From Mucilaginibacter pineti (GTDB taxonomy: Bacteria > Bacteroidota > Bacteroidia > Sphingobacteriales > Sphingobacteriaceae), in assembly GCF_900101875.1 (NCBI RefSeq), contig NZ_FNAI01000002.1, positions 620,001 to 684,000 on the forward strand: DNA of 64,000 nt, read 5' to 3'. Position 1 is the stretch's first letter; each line of letters opens with the position of its first letter. This document shows positions 44,621 to 53,993 of this stretch, piece by piece. The notes beneath the pieces were generated by a model, which made no database searches, was not told where the DNA came from, and saw nothing but the letters and a program-made list of their open reading frames with translations. The position numbers were made by a program, and so were the translations under genes.

Positions 44621-45889
44621 ATGAAACTATATAGATCAATATTTTTTTTATTGCTGTTTAGCCTTGGCACGGCCGGCTGCAAGAAATATGCGCTCGCCCC
44701 GCTAGTGAAGGATCCGGCCTACATCCGGGTATTTAATAATCTTACCAGTACTATTGATGCGCTGCATAACCAGCAGGCTACGCCATTTTTAACATTTTTG
44801 ATGGACCCCAAAACCGATGCGGCAGGTGTACCCAACGATGCCGACATTATAGGCGACTATTTGGGCACCAGGCAAATTTTTAGCCTGTCATATCCTATTA
44901 ATGAGGCAAACAGCTCAACAGGTAATGGCACCCTGGGGAATTTTACCCATCCGCCAACAGTGAATTTAACACCTGTAAATTACGAGTATCCGGGCAACGC
45001 GCATGTGCAGGTTGCCCCGGTTATCAACGGGCTCGATCTTTCTGCGTGGGCACAGATCCCATCCGGCAAGCACCGCATCATGTTTATTGTGCGCCCGCAA
45101 AGTAATCCCGGTTTTAAAGACCTGTCGGAAACGCAGAGGAGCAGCATTTTGGTAGATACTACAATAACCTTTGAGAAAGGAGAAGTGTACACGCTGGAGG
45201 TAGTATCGCACGACCTTGATAATGGTAAGTACGGGCTTTATATCCGCCATGAACAGTTCACCCACCAGGCATTTGATCCTGGTAAACTTTATGTAGGCTT
45301 TGTCAATCTATCGGGTAAAGCAACCAGCGATATGGTGCACGGCCTGAAAAAATACATGGGCGACAAGATAAATATCACCGCCACTTACAATATTTTTAAT
45401 GACGCCGCATCAGCAGGAGGAGGGCAAAACGCACCCGGGGCCAATTACGATTTTTACCCGGGGTATAACAATACCGTGTTAACCACCCTCACCACCAAAA
45501 TGGATGCCGCGATAGATTACAAGCCGCTGCCTTTTTTGTCGCAGGATGCGTTTTTCTATCAGGGCTTGCCCAGGATTTATGCTGATATAACAGGCCATGT
45601 ATTTGTTAACCCGCTTGGCACGCTGCCGTATTTTAATTTTCAGCTTTTTAATGCTGATGACCCGCATCTGGACCCTTTTAGCGGCCAGTTTTTCTTTATA
45701 GACTGCGGCCAGGACCCCGCCATATTTAACAGCTATGTTACAAGTAGCAGTACCCCACAGCTTAACCTTATAGTTAATACAGGCAATGGTTTTCATGCGT
45801 ATTCTACCTTAAATATCATGGAGATTGTTTATGACCGGGTTTACCTGATGCAGATACAAAGAGGATTTAACGAGTTACCTAACAACTAA
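44621..45889 (+). CDS. Lipoprotein, DUF4397-like
   Basis: This 422-residue lipoprotein has lipobox LGTAGC followed by KKY. The segments YIRVFNNLTSTIDALHNQQ and LYVGFVNLSGKATSDMVHGL resemble DUF4397 strands, and the protein is predicted to be mostly beta. It lies between the larger DUF4397-like protein and the first fasciclin protein with gaps of 7 bp, so all are one operon. Function unknown. Confidence 0.7.
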   Translation: MKLYRSIFFLLLFSLGTAGCKKYALAPLVKDPAYIRVFNNLTSTIDALHNQQATPFLTFLMDPKTDAAGVPNDADIIGDYLGTRQIFSLSYPINEANSSTGNGTLGNFTHPPTVNLTPVNYEYPGNAHVQVAPVINGLDLSAWAQIPSGKHRIMFIVRPQSNPGFKDLSETQRSSILVDTTITFEKGEVYTLEVVSHDLDNGKYGLYIRHEQFTHQAFDPGKLYVGFVNLSGKATSDMVHGLKKYMGDKINITATYNIFNDAASAGGGQNAPGANYDFYPGYNNTVLTTLTTKMDAAIDYKPLPFLSQDAFFYQGLPRIYADITGHVFVNPLGTLPYFNFQLFNADDPHLDPFSGQFFFIDCGQDPAIFNSYVTSSSTPQLNLIVNTGNGFHAYSTLNIMEIVYDRVYLMQIQRGFNELPNN

Positions 45890-45896
45890 ACAAATC

Positions 45897-46979
45897 ATGA
45901 AAAACAATAAATATTTCCTGATAGCGATAGCATGGCTGCTGATCTTACAAACAGCATGTGTTAAAGCGCCGGATGCGGTGCCGCAAGCCCAAAAGGATGA
46001 CCGGTCGCTGCTAACCATTATAAAAAATAATTATGCCTTCAGCATGTTTTACACCGCTTTACAGCGCACCGGTTTGGATAAAACGCTACAGGGTAAGGGG
46101 CCCTATACCATATTGGTGCCGGATAACAATGCGTTTGTCAGTTCAGGCATCGGTGCCGACAGCCTTTCAAAAATAGATACTGCTACGCTTAAAAAGCTCA
46201 TTAGCTATCATATCATCCCAATGAGCGTGAAATATGCAGGCATTCCGCAAACTATTGATTCGCCTTATCCAACCGTGGCGGGCCCGGTAGTTTATCTTTC
46301 GGTACCCTTAAATTCAGCTTCAGCGCCCTCCGGATCCGTTATAACTCCGTTGCATATCAATGGGGTGGTGGTAAATAAAACAGATATCGCAGCCGCCAAC
46401 GGGTACATAATAGCTTTAAGCAGGGTATTGAATTATCCTGCTGCCTCAGTAAAAGCATACTTACTAAATAGCCCCAAGTACAGTTATTTTACCCAGGCAC
46501 TAAAGCAGTTCGGCTTACTGGATAAGCTTGATGGCGCAGGTCCGTTTGTGGTTATGGCGCCTGATAATAACGCTTTTATCAATAATGGCATAGACAAAAC
46601 AATGCTTGCCGCTATAGATACACTCAGGTATAAAAAGTTTTTATTCAGCGCCTATATCCTGTCGCCCTACCGGTTCTTTCTATCTGATTTTACTAAGGAT
46701 GCACAGCCGCCTAACCTCTACAACCCCGTTATTTTCACACCGGATTATGCGATTACGATTTTTACGCCCTTTGGCGGCAGCAGTGCTGCGTACGGTATTA
46801 AATCATTAGACTACCAAACTATTGAAGCGAAATTCGATAACCCGCCATATTATGGCAACTCCTACATCTATGGTCCGCAAGCCAATATCGCCGATCCTGA
46901 CCACCTGGCCGCCAACGGAGTTGTTCACGGGCTTGATGGCATGGTCATTATACCCGATAGTGTAAAAAATCATAAATAA
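45897..46979 (+). CDS. Fasciclin (FAS1) lipoprotein 1
   Basis: This 360-residue lipoprotein has lipobox LQTAC followed by VK. FAS1 domain 1 (about 35-175) contains GPYTILVPDNNAFV and LISYHIIPMSV. Domain 2 (about 185-355) contains GPFVVMAPDNNAFI and ends NGVVHGLDGMVIIPD. FAS1 domains mediate adhesion or bind carbohydrate. It is the first of four consecutive two-domain FAS1 lipoproteins. Confidence 0.9.
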   Translation: MKNNKYFLIAIAWLLILQTACVKAPDAVPQAQKDDRSLLTIIKNNYAFSMFYTALQRTGLDKTLQGKGPYTILVPDNNAFVSSGIGADSLSKIDTATLKKLISYHIIPMSVKYAGIPQTIDSPYPTVAGPVVYLSVPLNSASAPSGSVITPLHINGVVVNKTDIAAANGYIIALSRVLNYPAASVKAYLLNSPKYSYFTQALKQFGLLDKLDGAGPFVVMAPDNNAFINNGIDKTMLAAIDTLRYKKFLFSAYILSPYRFFLSDFTKDAQPPNLYNPVIFTPDYAITIFTPFGGSSAAYGIKSLDYQTIEAKFDNPPYYGNSYIYGPQANIADPDHLAANGVVHGLDGMVIIPDSVKNHK

Positions 46980-46995
46980 TTATTTCATCATACAT

Positions 46996-48246
46996 ATGAA
47001 GACTAACATAAGATATTTTCAGCCGATAGCCTTCCTGGCGGCTGGTTTGATTATAATGCTAAGTGCCTGTTTAAAGAAATCGGATGAGATACCTGTATCT
47101 GGTCCCGCAATACCTTTTCAAGGACAGGATTTGGTAAAAACGCTGAGCAGCCAGGCTTCATTGCATTTGTTCAATCTGGCTGTTAACCGGCTTTCGCTGG
47201 CAGCAAGTATCAATGCAAACAGCAGCTACACTATTTTTGCACCAACAGATTCGGCTATGAAAGCCAATGGTTTGGATTCGGCCGGGATAGTTAAACTAAA
47301 TATCGATTCCCTTCGCCAGTTGATCAGTTACCAGATAGGTTTGGGCACTTTCGATGATAACCTGTTATCCAATAACATAACCACGCTGCAAATATTAACG
47401 CTTAGGCGGCAATCAACTATGTTGCCCAGCGGCGCAATATCAACGGTATCAGCGCCATTATATGTTAAAGAAACCGGTAAATTATATTTTAATGGTGTGC
47501 CGGTAAACAAAACTGCTCCCGCCATACCCGCTTACAACGGTTATATTTACCCTGTTTCGGGTTTCATGGCAAGGCTGTCTGCGCGTACCATAACTGACAT
47601 TATCAGTACAGACCCCGACCTGAGTATGTTTAACCAGGCAGTAGCAATTGCCGACAGCGTATTCATTGCCAATGCCGGGTTAAATATTGGTGACCTGCCT
47701 ACGTTATTTACCACACTCCCAACAGCAGGGCGACCGCAATTATTACCCACCGTATTTGCACCTACAAATAAGGCGTTTAATGATGCCGGTTTTCATACTG
47801 CGGATGACCTGCGTAATTTTGCCTCGCGCTATCCGCCAACATTGGATTTTAACGACTTTGCTACCATTACTTATTCATCGTTGGACAGCTTGCTGGGCCG
47901 CCACATCCTTTTTAACGACATCAATCCACCCTATAACGTAAGGGTGCTTTATAACGATTTGCTTGGCCCGCTGATGAATAACGGTGTATATAATACTTAC
48001 GTAGGCGGTTTTACTTCAAGTCAATTAGGGATACCGGGAGAGCCATCGGCGTTGAAATTTAAAACCCCATTAATCTTTTCTGCTAAAAACGGTATCGCTT
48101 ATGTTAAGTGGACCAACGATCCAAAATTGCCACAGGTGGCGATACCGCTGGATGCTAACCCATTACACCCGGTGAACAACTATGTTGCATCCAACGGCGC
48201 GGTGTATAAAATAGACAAGCTTTTTTATCCTATAGTAAATAATTAA
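46996..48246 (+). CDS. Fasciclin (FAS1) lipoprotein 2
   Basis: This 416-residue lipoprotein has lipobox MLSAC followed by LKK. Domain 1 (about 40-190) has SYTIFAPTDSAMK. Domain 2 (about 200-412) has PTVFAPTNKAFNDAGF and ends SNGAVYKIDKLFYP. It is the longest of the four; insertions in domain 2 account for the extra length. It sits 16 bp after the first and 12 bp before the third in the same operon. Confidence 0.88.
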   Translation: MKTNIRYFQPIAFLAAGLIIMLSACLKKSDEIPVSGPAIPFQGQDLVKTLSSQASLHLFNLAVNRLSLAASINANSSYTIFAPTDSAMKANGLDSAGIVKLNIDSLRQLISYQIGLGTFDDNLLSNNITTLQILTLRRQSTMLPSGAISTVSAPLYVKETGKLYFNGVPVNKTAPAIPAYNGYIYPVSGFMARLSARTITDIISTDPDLSMFNQAVAIADSVFIANAGLNIGDLPTLFTTLPTAGRPQLLPTVFAPTNKAFNDAGFHTADDLRNFASRYPPTLDFNDFATITYSSLDSLLGRHILFNDINPPYNVRVLYNDLLGPLMNNGVYNTYVGGFTSSQLGIPGEPSALKFKTPLIFSAKNGIAYVKWTNDPKLPQVAIPLDANPLHPVNNYVASNGAVYKIDKLFYPIVNN

Positions 48247-48258
48247 TTCCCTTGAACG

Positions 48259-49320
48259 ATGATAATCAACCTACATAAAATACCTGTCTGGTTAAAAGCG
48301 GCTGTTTGTTTAATACTGCTTGTTATAACCATAGCCGGCTGTAAAAAAGACACGCCACAGGCATCAAACCAAACATTGGATGGCAGTACTATCAAGTTTG
48401 TATTGAACGATAATTTTACTTTCGGTGTGGTTTACGCTGCACTTACCAGTGTTAGCTTGCAGGATAGCCTTGCAAAACCCGGTCCCTATACCTTTTTGGC
48501 ACCGAATAATGATGCTTACGCTTTGATCCATGTTGCCTATCCGGCTACAATGTACAGTTTCGCTTACGTTCCGCCGGCAGTTATGCTAAACACCATGCGC
48601 TATAATACCCTGGATGGAAGAATATCATTTAAAAATATCCCGTTAACCGAGAATAAACCTTATAAAACGCATACCGGCGGTAATATTTATGTTAGCAAAT
48701 ACCTTGATGGTACTGATACGGTTACCACTATTAATGGTGTAAAACTAACCAGCATGGATAACCCGGCTTCTAATGGTTTTATACAGGTGATGCCGAAGGT
48801 GATGAACCCGGAGATATACCCCAATGCGGTGGCTTATCTTCATAGTGATACTACGCTTAGCTTATTTGCCGCTGCCCTGCAACGTTCGGGGCTCGACAAG
48901 TCGTTACTGCAGGGCAATGATGTATACACATTGTTAGCGCCATCAAACAACGCATTTCAGCGATCCGGGAAATTGGGCACAAATTTAGGAGTAAGCACGT
49001 TAGATAGCATATTGATGGCCGATCCGGTAAAACTTGCCAACCTGCTAAAATACCATACCATTAAGGGCCGGTATTTTGATGGTGATCTTTTCCGGTATGC
49101 CAAAACCAATCCCACGGGGATAGCTACATTGAACACCGGCAAGGTGATCATAGGCGGAGATCCGGGCGGATTTCATACCATTACCTTTTTAGGCAACGGT
49201 AACCAAGGTATCCCGTCGGGCATCGCAGTGCCTTTATCCTATAATCCCGTTACTAATAATGTTAACATACCCTGTGGAAACGCCGTGGTACACATCATTA
49301 ACCAGCTACTCATCCCATAA
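48259..49320 (+). CDS. Fasciclin (FAS1) lipoprotein 3
   Basis: This 353-residue lipoprotein has lipobox TIAGC followed by KKD. Domain 1 (about 40-185) has GPYTFLAPNNDAYA. Domain 2 (about 195-352) has VYTLLAPSNNAFQRSG and LLKYHTIKGRYFDGD, and ends NAVVHIINQLLIP. Each FAS1 domain keeps the conserved T-x-hydrophobic-P-x-N/D-x-A motif and an H-x2-hydrophobic motif. Confidence 0.9.
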   Translation: MIINLHKIPVWLKAAVCLILLVITIAGCKKDTPQASNQTLDGSTIKFVLNDNFTFGVVYAALTSVSLQDSLAKPGPYTFLAPNNDAYALIHVAYPATMYSFAYVPPAVMLNTMRYNTLDGRISFKNIPLTENKPYKTHTGGNIYVSKYLDGTDTVTTINGVKLTSMDNPASNGFIQVMPKVMNPEIYPNAVAYLHSDTTLSLFAAALQRSGLDKSLLQGNDVYTLLAPSNNAFQRSGKLGTNLGVSTLDSILMADPVKLANLLKYHTIKGRYFDGDLFRYAKTNPTGIATLNTGKVIIGGDPGGFHTITFLGNGNQGIPSGIAVPLSYNPVTNNVNIPCGNAVVHIINQLLIP

Positions 49321-49330
49321 AGAATTTATC

Positions 49331-50317
49331 ATGGAAATAAAATTCAACTATCTTAAAAAAATGAACATAAACAGGCAACGGGTTATGTTGATGATGGCGT
49401 TTTTGCTCCCGCTGTTCTTCTTTGCATCATGCAAAAAAGAACAAACCGGAACAACAAACAAAGCCAAACTTTCAGTTTTTCAATATATCGGCCAAAATAA
49501 CCAACTAAGTCTTTACCAGGCCGCTTTAAAAAGAGCGGGGATGTACAATGCGGAAACATTTAGCAATGGTGGTCCGTTTACTGTTTTTGTCCCGGTTGAT
49601 TCTGCTTTCATCGGCGCGGGCCTTACGCTCGATAGTATTAACAAGTACGACCCGCAAGCTCTGGCCATGGCCTTAAAATACGGAATTGTTTATGGCAAGA
49701 TCAGCAGTGGCAGCCTGGTTGGTTTTTATGCAGAAGATGTGAGCGCGTTAGACTCACTCTATAAACCCAACCTTGTAAAAAATTATTACGGTGTATTTTT
49801 TAACGGAGTACCACTTGTCCCCGGCGGTAGTATCGATTTGAACGATGGTGTGGTGCAGGAATTACAAAAGGTAGCGCTACCACCAGCAGGCTCACTGCTT
49901 GATATTATTAAAAAAACGCCAAACCTTACACTTTTGGCTGCTGCTATTAAAGTATCAAATCTCGAAAACAAGTACGCTACAATTGGTGTAAATTCAACTT
50001 ATTGGGCTTTACTTGCGCCTACCGATGATGCTTTTAAAAAATTTGGCTATCCTGATGTGGCATCCATCAACGCCGATCCGTCAAAACTACCATTGATTTT
50101 GCAGGCAAACACGTTAGGTTCGGCACAAAAGCTGTTTACATCATCGTTTCTGGGTGGTTATGCTATTGGTGGCAAGGGTTTTTATGTAGAGGCCGATGGG
50201 TTTACCCTCATATCTGTAGGAAACACAACGCCAATCCATATTATTCATGGTAATATAGTAGCTACCAATGGAGTGTTACATGTGGTGGACCAGGTACCTG
50301 CACCATTCGGTTTTTAA
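49331..50317 (+). CDS. Fasciclin (FAS1) lipoprotein 4
   Basis: This 328-residue lipoprotein has lipobox FFASC followed by KKE. Domain 1 has GPFTVFVPVDSAFI. Domain 2 has YWALLAPTDDAFKKFG and ends TNGVLHVVDQVPAPFGF. I start at MEIKFNYLKK (49331), 10 bp after the preceding stop. The longer frame from 49259 lies within the third gene. MNINRQRV at 49361 is another option. It is the last FAS1 gene before the second receptor. Confidence 0.88.
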   Translation: MEIKFNYLKKMNINRQRVMLMMAFLLPLFFFASCKKEQTGTTNKAKLSVFQYIGQNNQLSLYQAALKRAGMYNAETFSNGGPFTVFVPVDSAFIGAGLTLDSINKYDPQALAMALKYGIVYGKISSGSLVGFYAEDVSALDSLYKPNLVKNYYGVFFNGVPLVPGGSIDLNDGVVQELQKVALPPAGSLLDIIKKTPNLTLLAAAIKVSNLENKYATIGVNSTYWALLAPTDDAFKKFGYPDVASINADPSKLPLILQANTLGSAQKLFTSSFLGGYAIGGKGFYVEADGFTLISVGNTTPIHIIHGNIVATNGVLHVVDQVPAPFGF

Positions 50318-50376
50318 CAAACACAATACGGTAGTTTAAAAAAGCCGCTTGTCAGCAATAAGATCAATATTAAAAA

Positions 50377-53300
50377 ATGAAAAAGATATACACTATGAAA
50401 TACTTCATACAGGCATGCCTTTGCTTTATAATTTGCATTGCAGGTCAAAACATACATGCCCAGGAAACGAGTGGTGGTTTGCGTGGCCAGGTATTAGATG
50501 CCTCCAACCAGCCCCTGCCGGGGGGAACAGTAACGGCGGTGCATACAGCATCGGGTACGAAATACAGCACGGCCACTGACAAAAACGGGAGGTATAACCT
50601 GCCAGGTTTACGGGTAGGAGGACCTTACACGATAGAAGTAAAATTCCTGAGCATGAACACGGAAACCAGGACGATTGAGCAGATTAGCCTGGGCGACCCG
50701 CTGACGCTGAACTTTATTTTAACCGACAATACTAAAACGTTGAGCGAGGTAGTAGTAAAGGGTACAAAAAGCGGCCCGAAAGCGAATAACTATGGCGCAG
50801 GGCAAAACATCTCCCGCGACCAGATCAAGAATCAGCCCACCATTAGCCGGAGTATAACGGATATCACTAAAATGGTGCCGCAGGGTTCCAAGGATAACTC
50901 CTTTGCCGGTACCAACTTCAGGTATAACAACGTAACGATAGATGGTGCAATCAATAACGACGCGATTGGCTTCAGTCCCTCGGCAGGGGGGCAAACGGGT
51001 TCCTCGGGCATGCCGGGCTCATCTACCCGTACCAACCCCGTATCGCTGGACGCGATAGAAGCTATCCAGGTGTATATCGCGCCTTACGATGTAAAGATCG
51101 GTAACTTTACAGGGGGAAGTATCAATGCGGTAAGCCGTTCAGGTACTAACGAAGTACACGGCTCTGTTTACGGTTTCGGAAGAAACGCCAGTTTGGTTGG
51201 TCCGGATAACACCGGAACGGAGCTTAACAAAAAACTACCATCGGCCTTTCATGATTACCAGACCGGTTTCCGTTTAGGCTTTCCGCTGATCAAGAACAAG
51301 CTGTTCTTTTTCACCAATGAGGAGATAACCCGCAGGCAAGATCCAGTACTGGAAGTTGCAGGCAGCCCGGCCACCGCCGGTATTCTGAGCGCTGCTGACG
51401 CGCAGAAGATTATCGATTACTCGATCAAAAATTACAACTTCGATCCGGGCACGGCAGGTCAGTATAACTCCAGTTCCAACTCCATCAAATTCTTTAATCG
51501 TTTGGACTGGAACATCGACGACAAAAGCCAGCTGGCCATCCGTAACAACTATATCCGCTCGGATGCGATCAATATGGAGCGTGACCAGTTCGATTTTCGT
51601 TTCGGCAGCATCGCCTATAGACAGAACAATAACCAGAACTCCACGGTTGCCGAACTGAAAACAAGGTTCAGAAATAATTTTTCCAACAGCGCAGTAGTAG
51701 GTTATACCACCATTCATGATTACCGCACCCCAACCAGCGACCCATCGTTCCCGCAGGTACAGATTGTGGGTAATACCCCCGGCTCCACCATTTTTTTTGG
51801 TACAGACCGTGAGGCTTCCATCTTCAACATGAAGCAAAATACCATAGAGATCACTGATAACCTGGTATGGAACTTAGGCAAACATACGCTTACGGTTGGT
51901 ACACATAACGAACTGTACAAGATCAATTACGGCTTTGTGAATGCCTGGAACGGTAGGGTAACCTATCAAAGCATCGGCGATTTTCTGAACAACAACCCCG
52001 AGCGGGTACAGGGGAGCTATAACTACACGGATAACAGCAGGAATTATATCCTGGCTAATCCCGGTGCTAAGTTTAATATCAACTTTTACAGCGCTTATAT
52101 ACAGGATGAAATACAGATATCTGACAGGTTCAGGTTTATACCCGGCATCAGGTTTGATTACCAGGATGTACCAACAAAGCAAGTATTAAGTGATAAAACA
52201 CGTAACGCTTTTACCGATCCGTACTTTGGTACCAGCTATACTTATACACCGCTAAACCAGATCAGCGGGAATTACCTTGGTAAGGTTCAGGCCTCGCCCC
52301 GGGTGGGTTTCCGTTTTGATGCCTATAACGATCAAACATTGGTGCTGCGTGGCGGTTTAGGTATGTTTACTTCACGCATACCATTTGCATGGCTGGGTTA
52401 TGCTTTTTATAATAACGGCAATACTTATGGCTCTTATGATCAAAAAACGGATGGTAACCCGCCTTATGTTTTCAATGGCAACCCGCTTAAACATCAGCCA
52501 GGAACCGGTATAGGCGGCTTTGCAGGTCAAAATGGCCAGGTCATAAACGAAGTTAACGCCGGTAAAACACAGGTAGATGCCGTTGATAACAATTTTACCA
52601 TGCCAAAGGTATTGAGAGGCAGCTTGGCGTTGGACTACAAGGATCAGGCAGGCTTTAAATACACGGTAGAAGGAATCTATACAAAAACTATAAAAGATGT
52701 AATTTTCAGGCAAGTAAACTTAACCGATAACCCAACATATTTTGCTTATGATACCGCTGCTACGCAAAGGAAACAGCCAATTTTTCCGGGACAAAACCCG
52801 CGAAATCCACAGTTTGCCAATGCCTATGAAATGAGTAATACCTCGCAGGGTTACCGGTATAGCATTACCGGGCAGATAGCCAGGAACTTTGACAACGGCT
52901 TCGGTTTTTCAGCGGCCTATACTTATGGTAAATCCAAAGACGTATCCAATGGGATAAGGAATTCTTTTGAATCTAACTGGCAATTAAACCAGGCACTGAA
53001 CCCGAATAACCCGCAGTTGGCCAACTCTAATTTCGACATCCGCAACCGGATCGTGGTAAGCGCCAATTACCGTAAAGCATGGAATAAAATGTGGGTAAGT
53101 AATTTCTCTTTATTTGTTACTGCACAATCAGGCAGCCCATATACCTATGGATTTGTAAACTATACCCCACAGAATACGCCGCAACAAATAGGATTGGCTT
53201 ATATCCCGGCAAGGGGCGAATCGGCCAACTTCTTCGCGGCCACTTCAACGCAGACGGTGCAGCAGCAGGCAGACGCATTTGACAGCTTCATTGATCATGA

Positions 53301-53676
53301 CAAATACCTGAGCACGCGCAGAGGTACATTTACCGAACGTAACGCGGCAAGAACACCCTGGAACAATAATGCCGATTTCCACTTCGCGCAGGATATCAAC
53401 TTTAACACGGATAAGGACGCTTCAAAACTACAGACTCTTACCATCAGTGTAGACATTATGAACCTGACGAATCTGGTAGATAAGAACTGGGGTAAAGTAT
53501 ATTTTTCACCAAATACTTATAACTCCACATCAAGCGTAGGATTGATACCCTATATTCCTGCCCGGTCATCACAGGGCTATCCCCTGTACCAGTTTGTAAA
53601 CCCGGGCGTGCCATATTCTGTTGATCCGCTGGCCTCAAGATGGCAGATGCAGTTAGGAGCAAGATATACCTTTTAA
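50377..53676 (+). CDS. TonB-dependent receptor, Oar-like, without STN domain
   Basis: This 1099-residue receptor has a signal peptide ending NIHAQ, a carboxypeptidase-regulatory-like domain (about 30-115, LRGQVLDASNQPLPGG), a plug (SEVVVKGTKSG, then AIQVYIAPYDVKIGNFTGGS) and a large barrel ending LGARYTF. The YDVKIGNFTGGSINAVSRSGTN region is typical of the Oar/carboxypeptidase-regulatory group. Unlike the first receptor it lacks STN, so it transports without signalling to FecR. It is 59 bp after the last FAS1 gene and probably ends the operon. Confidence 0.92.
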   Translation: MKKIYTMKYFIQACLCFIICIAGQNIHAQETSGGLRGQVLDASNQPLPGGTVTAVHTASGTKYSTATDKNGRYNLPGLRVGGPYTIEVKFLSMNTETRTIEQISLGDPLTLNFILTDNTKTLSEVVVKGTKSGPKANNYGAGQNISRDQIKNQPTISRSITDITKMVPQGSKDNSFAGTNFRYNNVTIDGAINNDAIGFSPSAGGQTGSSGMPGSSTRTNPVSLDAIEAIQVYIAPYDVKIGNFTGGSINAVSRSGTNEVHGSVYGFGRNASLVGPDNTGTELNKKLPSAFHDYQTGFRLGFPLIKNKLFFFTNEEITRRQDPVLEVAGSPATAGILSAADAQKIIDYSIKNYNFDPGTAGQYNSSSNSIKFFNRLDWNIDDKSQLAIRNNYIRSDAINMERDQFDFRFGSIAYRQNNNQNSTVAELKTRFRNNFSNSAVVGYTTIHDYRTPTSDPSFPQVQIVGNTPGSTIFFGTDREASIFNMKQNTIEITDNLVWNLGKHTLTVGTHNELYKINYGFVNAWNGRVTYQSIGDFLNNNPERVQGSYNYTDNSRNYILANPGAKFNINFYSAYIQDEIQISDRFRFIPGIRFDYQDVPTKQVLSDKTRNAFTDPYFGTSYTYTPLNQISGNYLGKVQASPRVGFRFDAYNDQTLVLRGGLGMFTSRIPFAWLGYAFYNNGNTYGSYDQKTDGNPPYVFNGNPLKHQPGTGIGGFAGQNGQVINEVNAGKTQVDAVDNNFTMPKVLRGSLALDYKDQAGFKYTVEGIYTKTIKDVIFRQVNLTDNPTYFAYDTAATQRKQPIFPGQNPRNPQFANAYEMSNTSQGYRYSITGQIARNFDNGFGFSAAYTYGKSKDVSNGIRNSFESNWQLNQALNPNNPQLANSNFDIRNRIVVSANYRKAWNKMWVSNFSLFVTAQSGSPYTYGFVNYTPQNTPQQIGLAYIPARGESANFFAATSTQTVQQQADAFDSFIDHDKYLSTRRGTFTERNAARTPWNNNADFHFAQDINFNTDKDASKLQTLTISVDIMNLTNLVDKNWGKVYFSPNTYNSTSSVGLIPYIPARSSQGYPLYQFVNPGVPYSVDPLASRWQMQLGARYTF

Positions 53677-53711
53677 AGCTTAAACACTTATATACTTTAT
53701 CACAGTAAACC

Positions 53712-53741
53712 AGGGCGGGAACTGAAAAGCCTGCCCTTTTT
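53712..53741 (+). terminator. Terminator of the fasciclin/TonB locus
   Basis: AGGGCGGG (53712-53719) and CCTGCCCT (53730-53737) pair with one G-U around a 10-nt loop and are followed by TTTT. It lies 36 bp after the second receptor. The remaining ~250 bp before the convergent CHAT gene show nothing beyond a TTCAAT-N6-TTCAAT repeat. Confidence 0.85.
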
Positions 53742-53993
53742 ATTCTGCTTGATCCGTTTTAATTTGGGTGGGCGAATCGTTTGGAATTTTCTTTAAAGTG
53801 AAAATAACTCACTGATAATCATTTGGTTATTAAAAAAGTGCTCAGGGTGGGAATTGAATTGTTTATGTAAGTTATTGATTTTAAATATGTTGAAAAGTTT
53901 AAAATAGGCTATTCAATGAATCGTTCAATAAACACATATCGACCGTTGCCAATAACGTTACAACGATAATATAGCAATTAACCGGCTATGACG

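Noticed and set aside
51274..51837. 187-codon minus-strand frame inside the second TonB receptor
   Set aside because: Antisense shadow; no domain, no upstream signal, and the plus-strand gene is certain.
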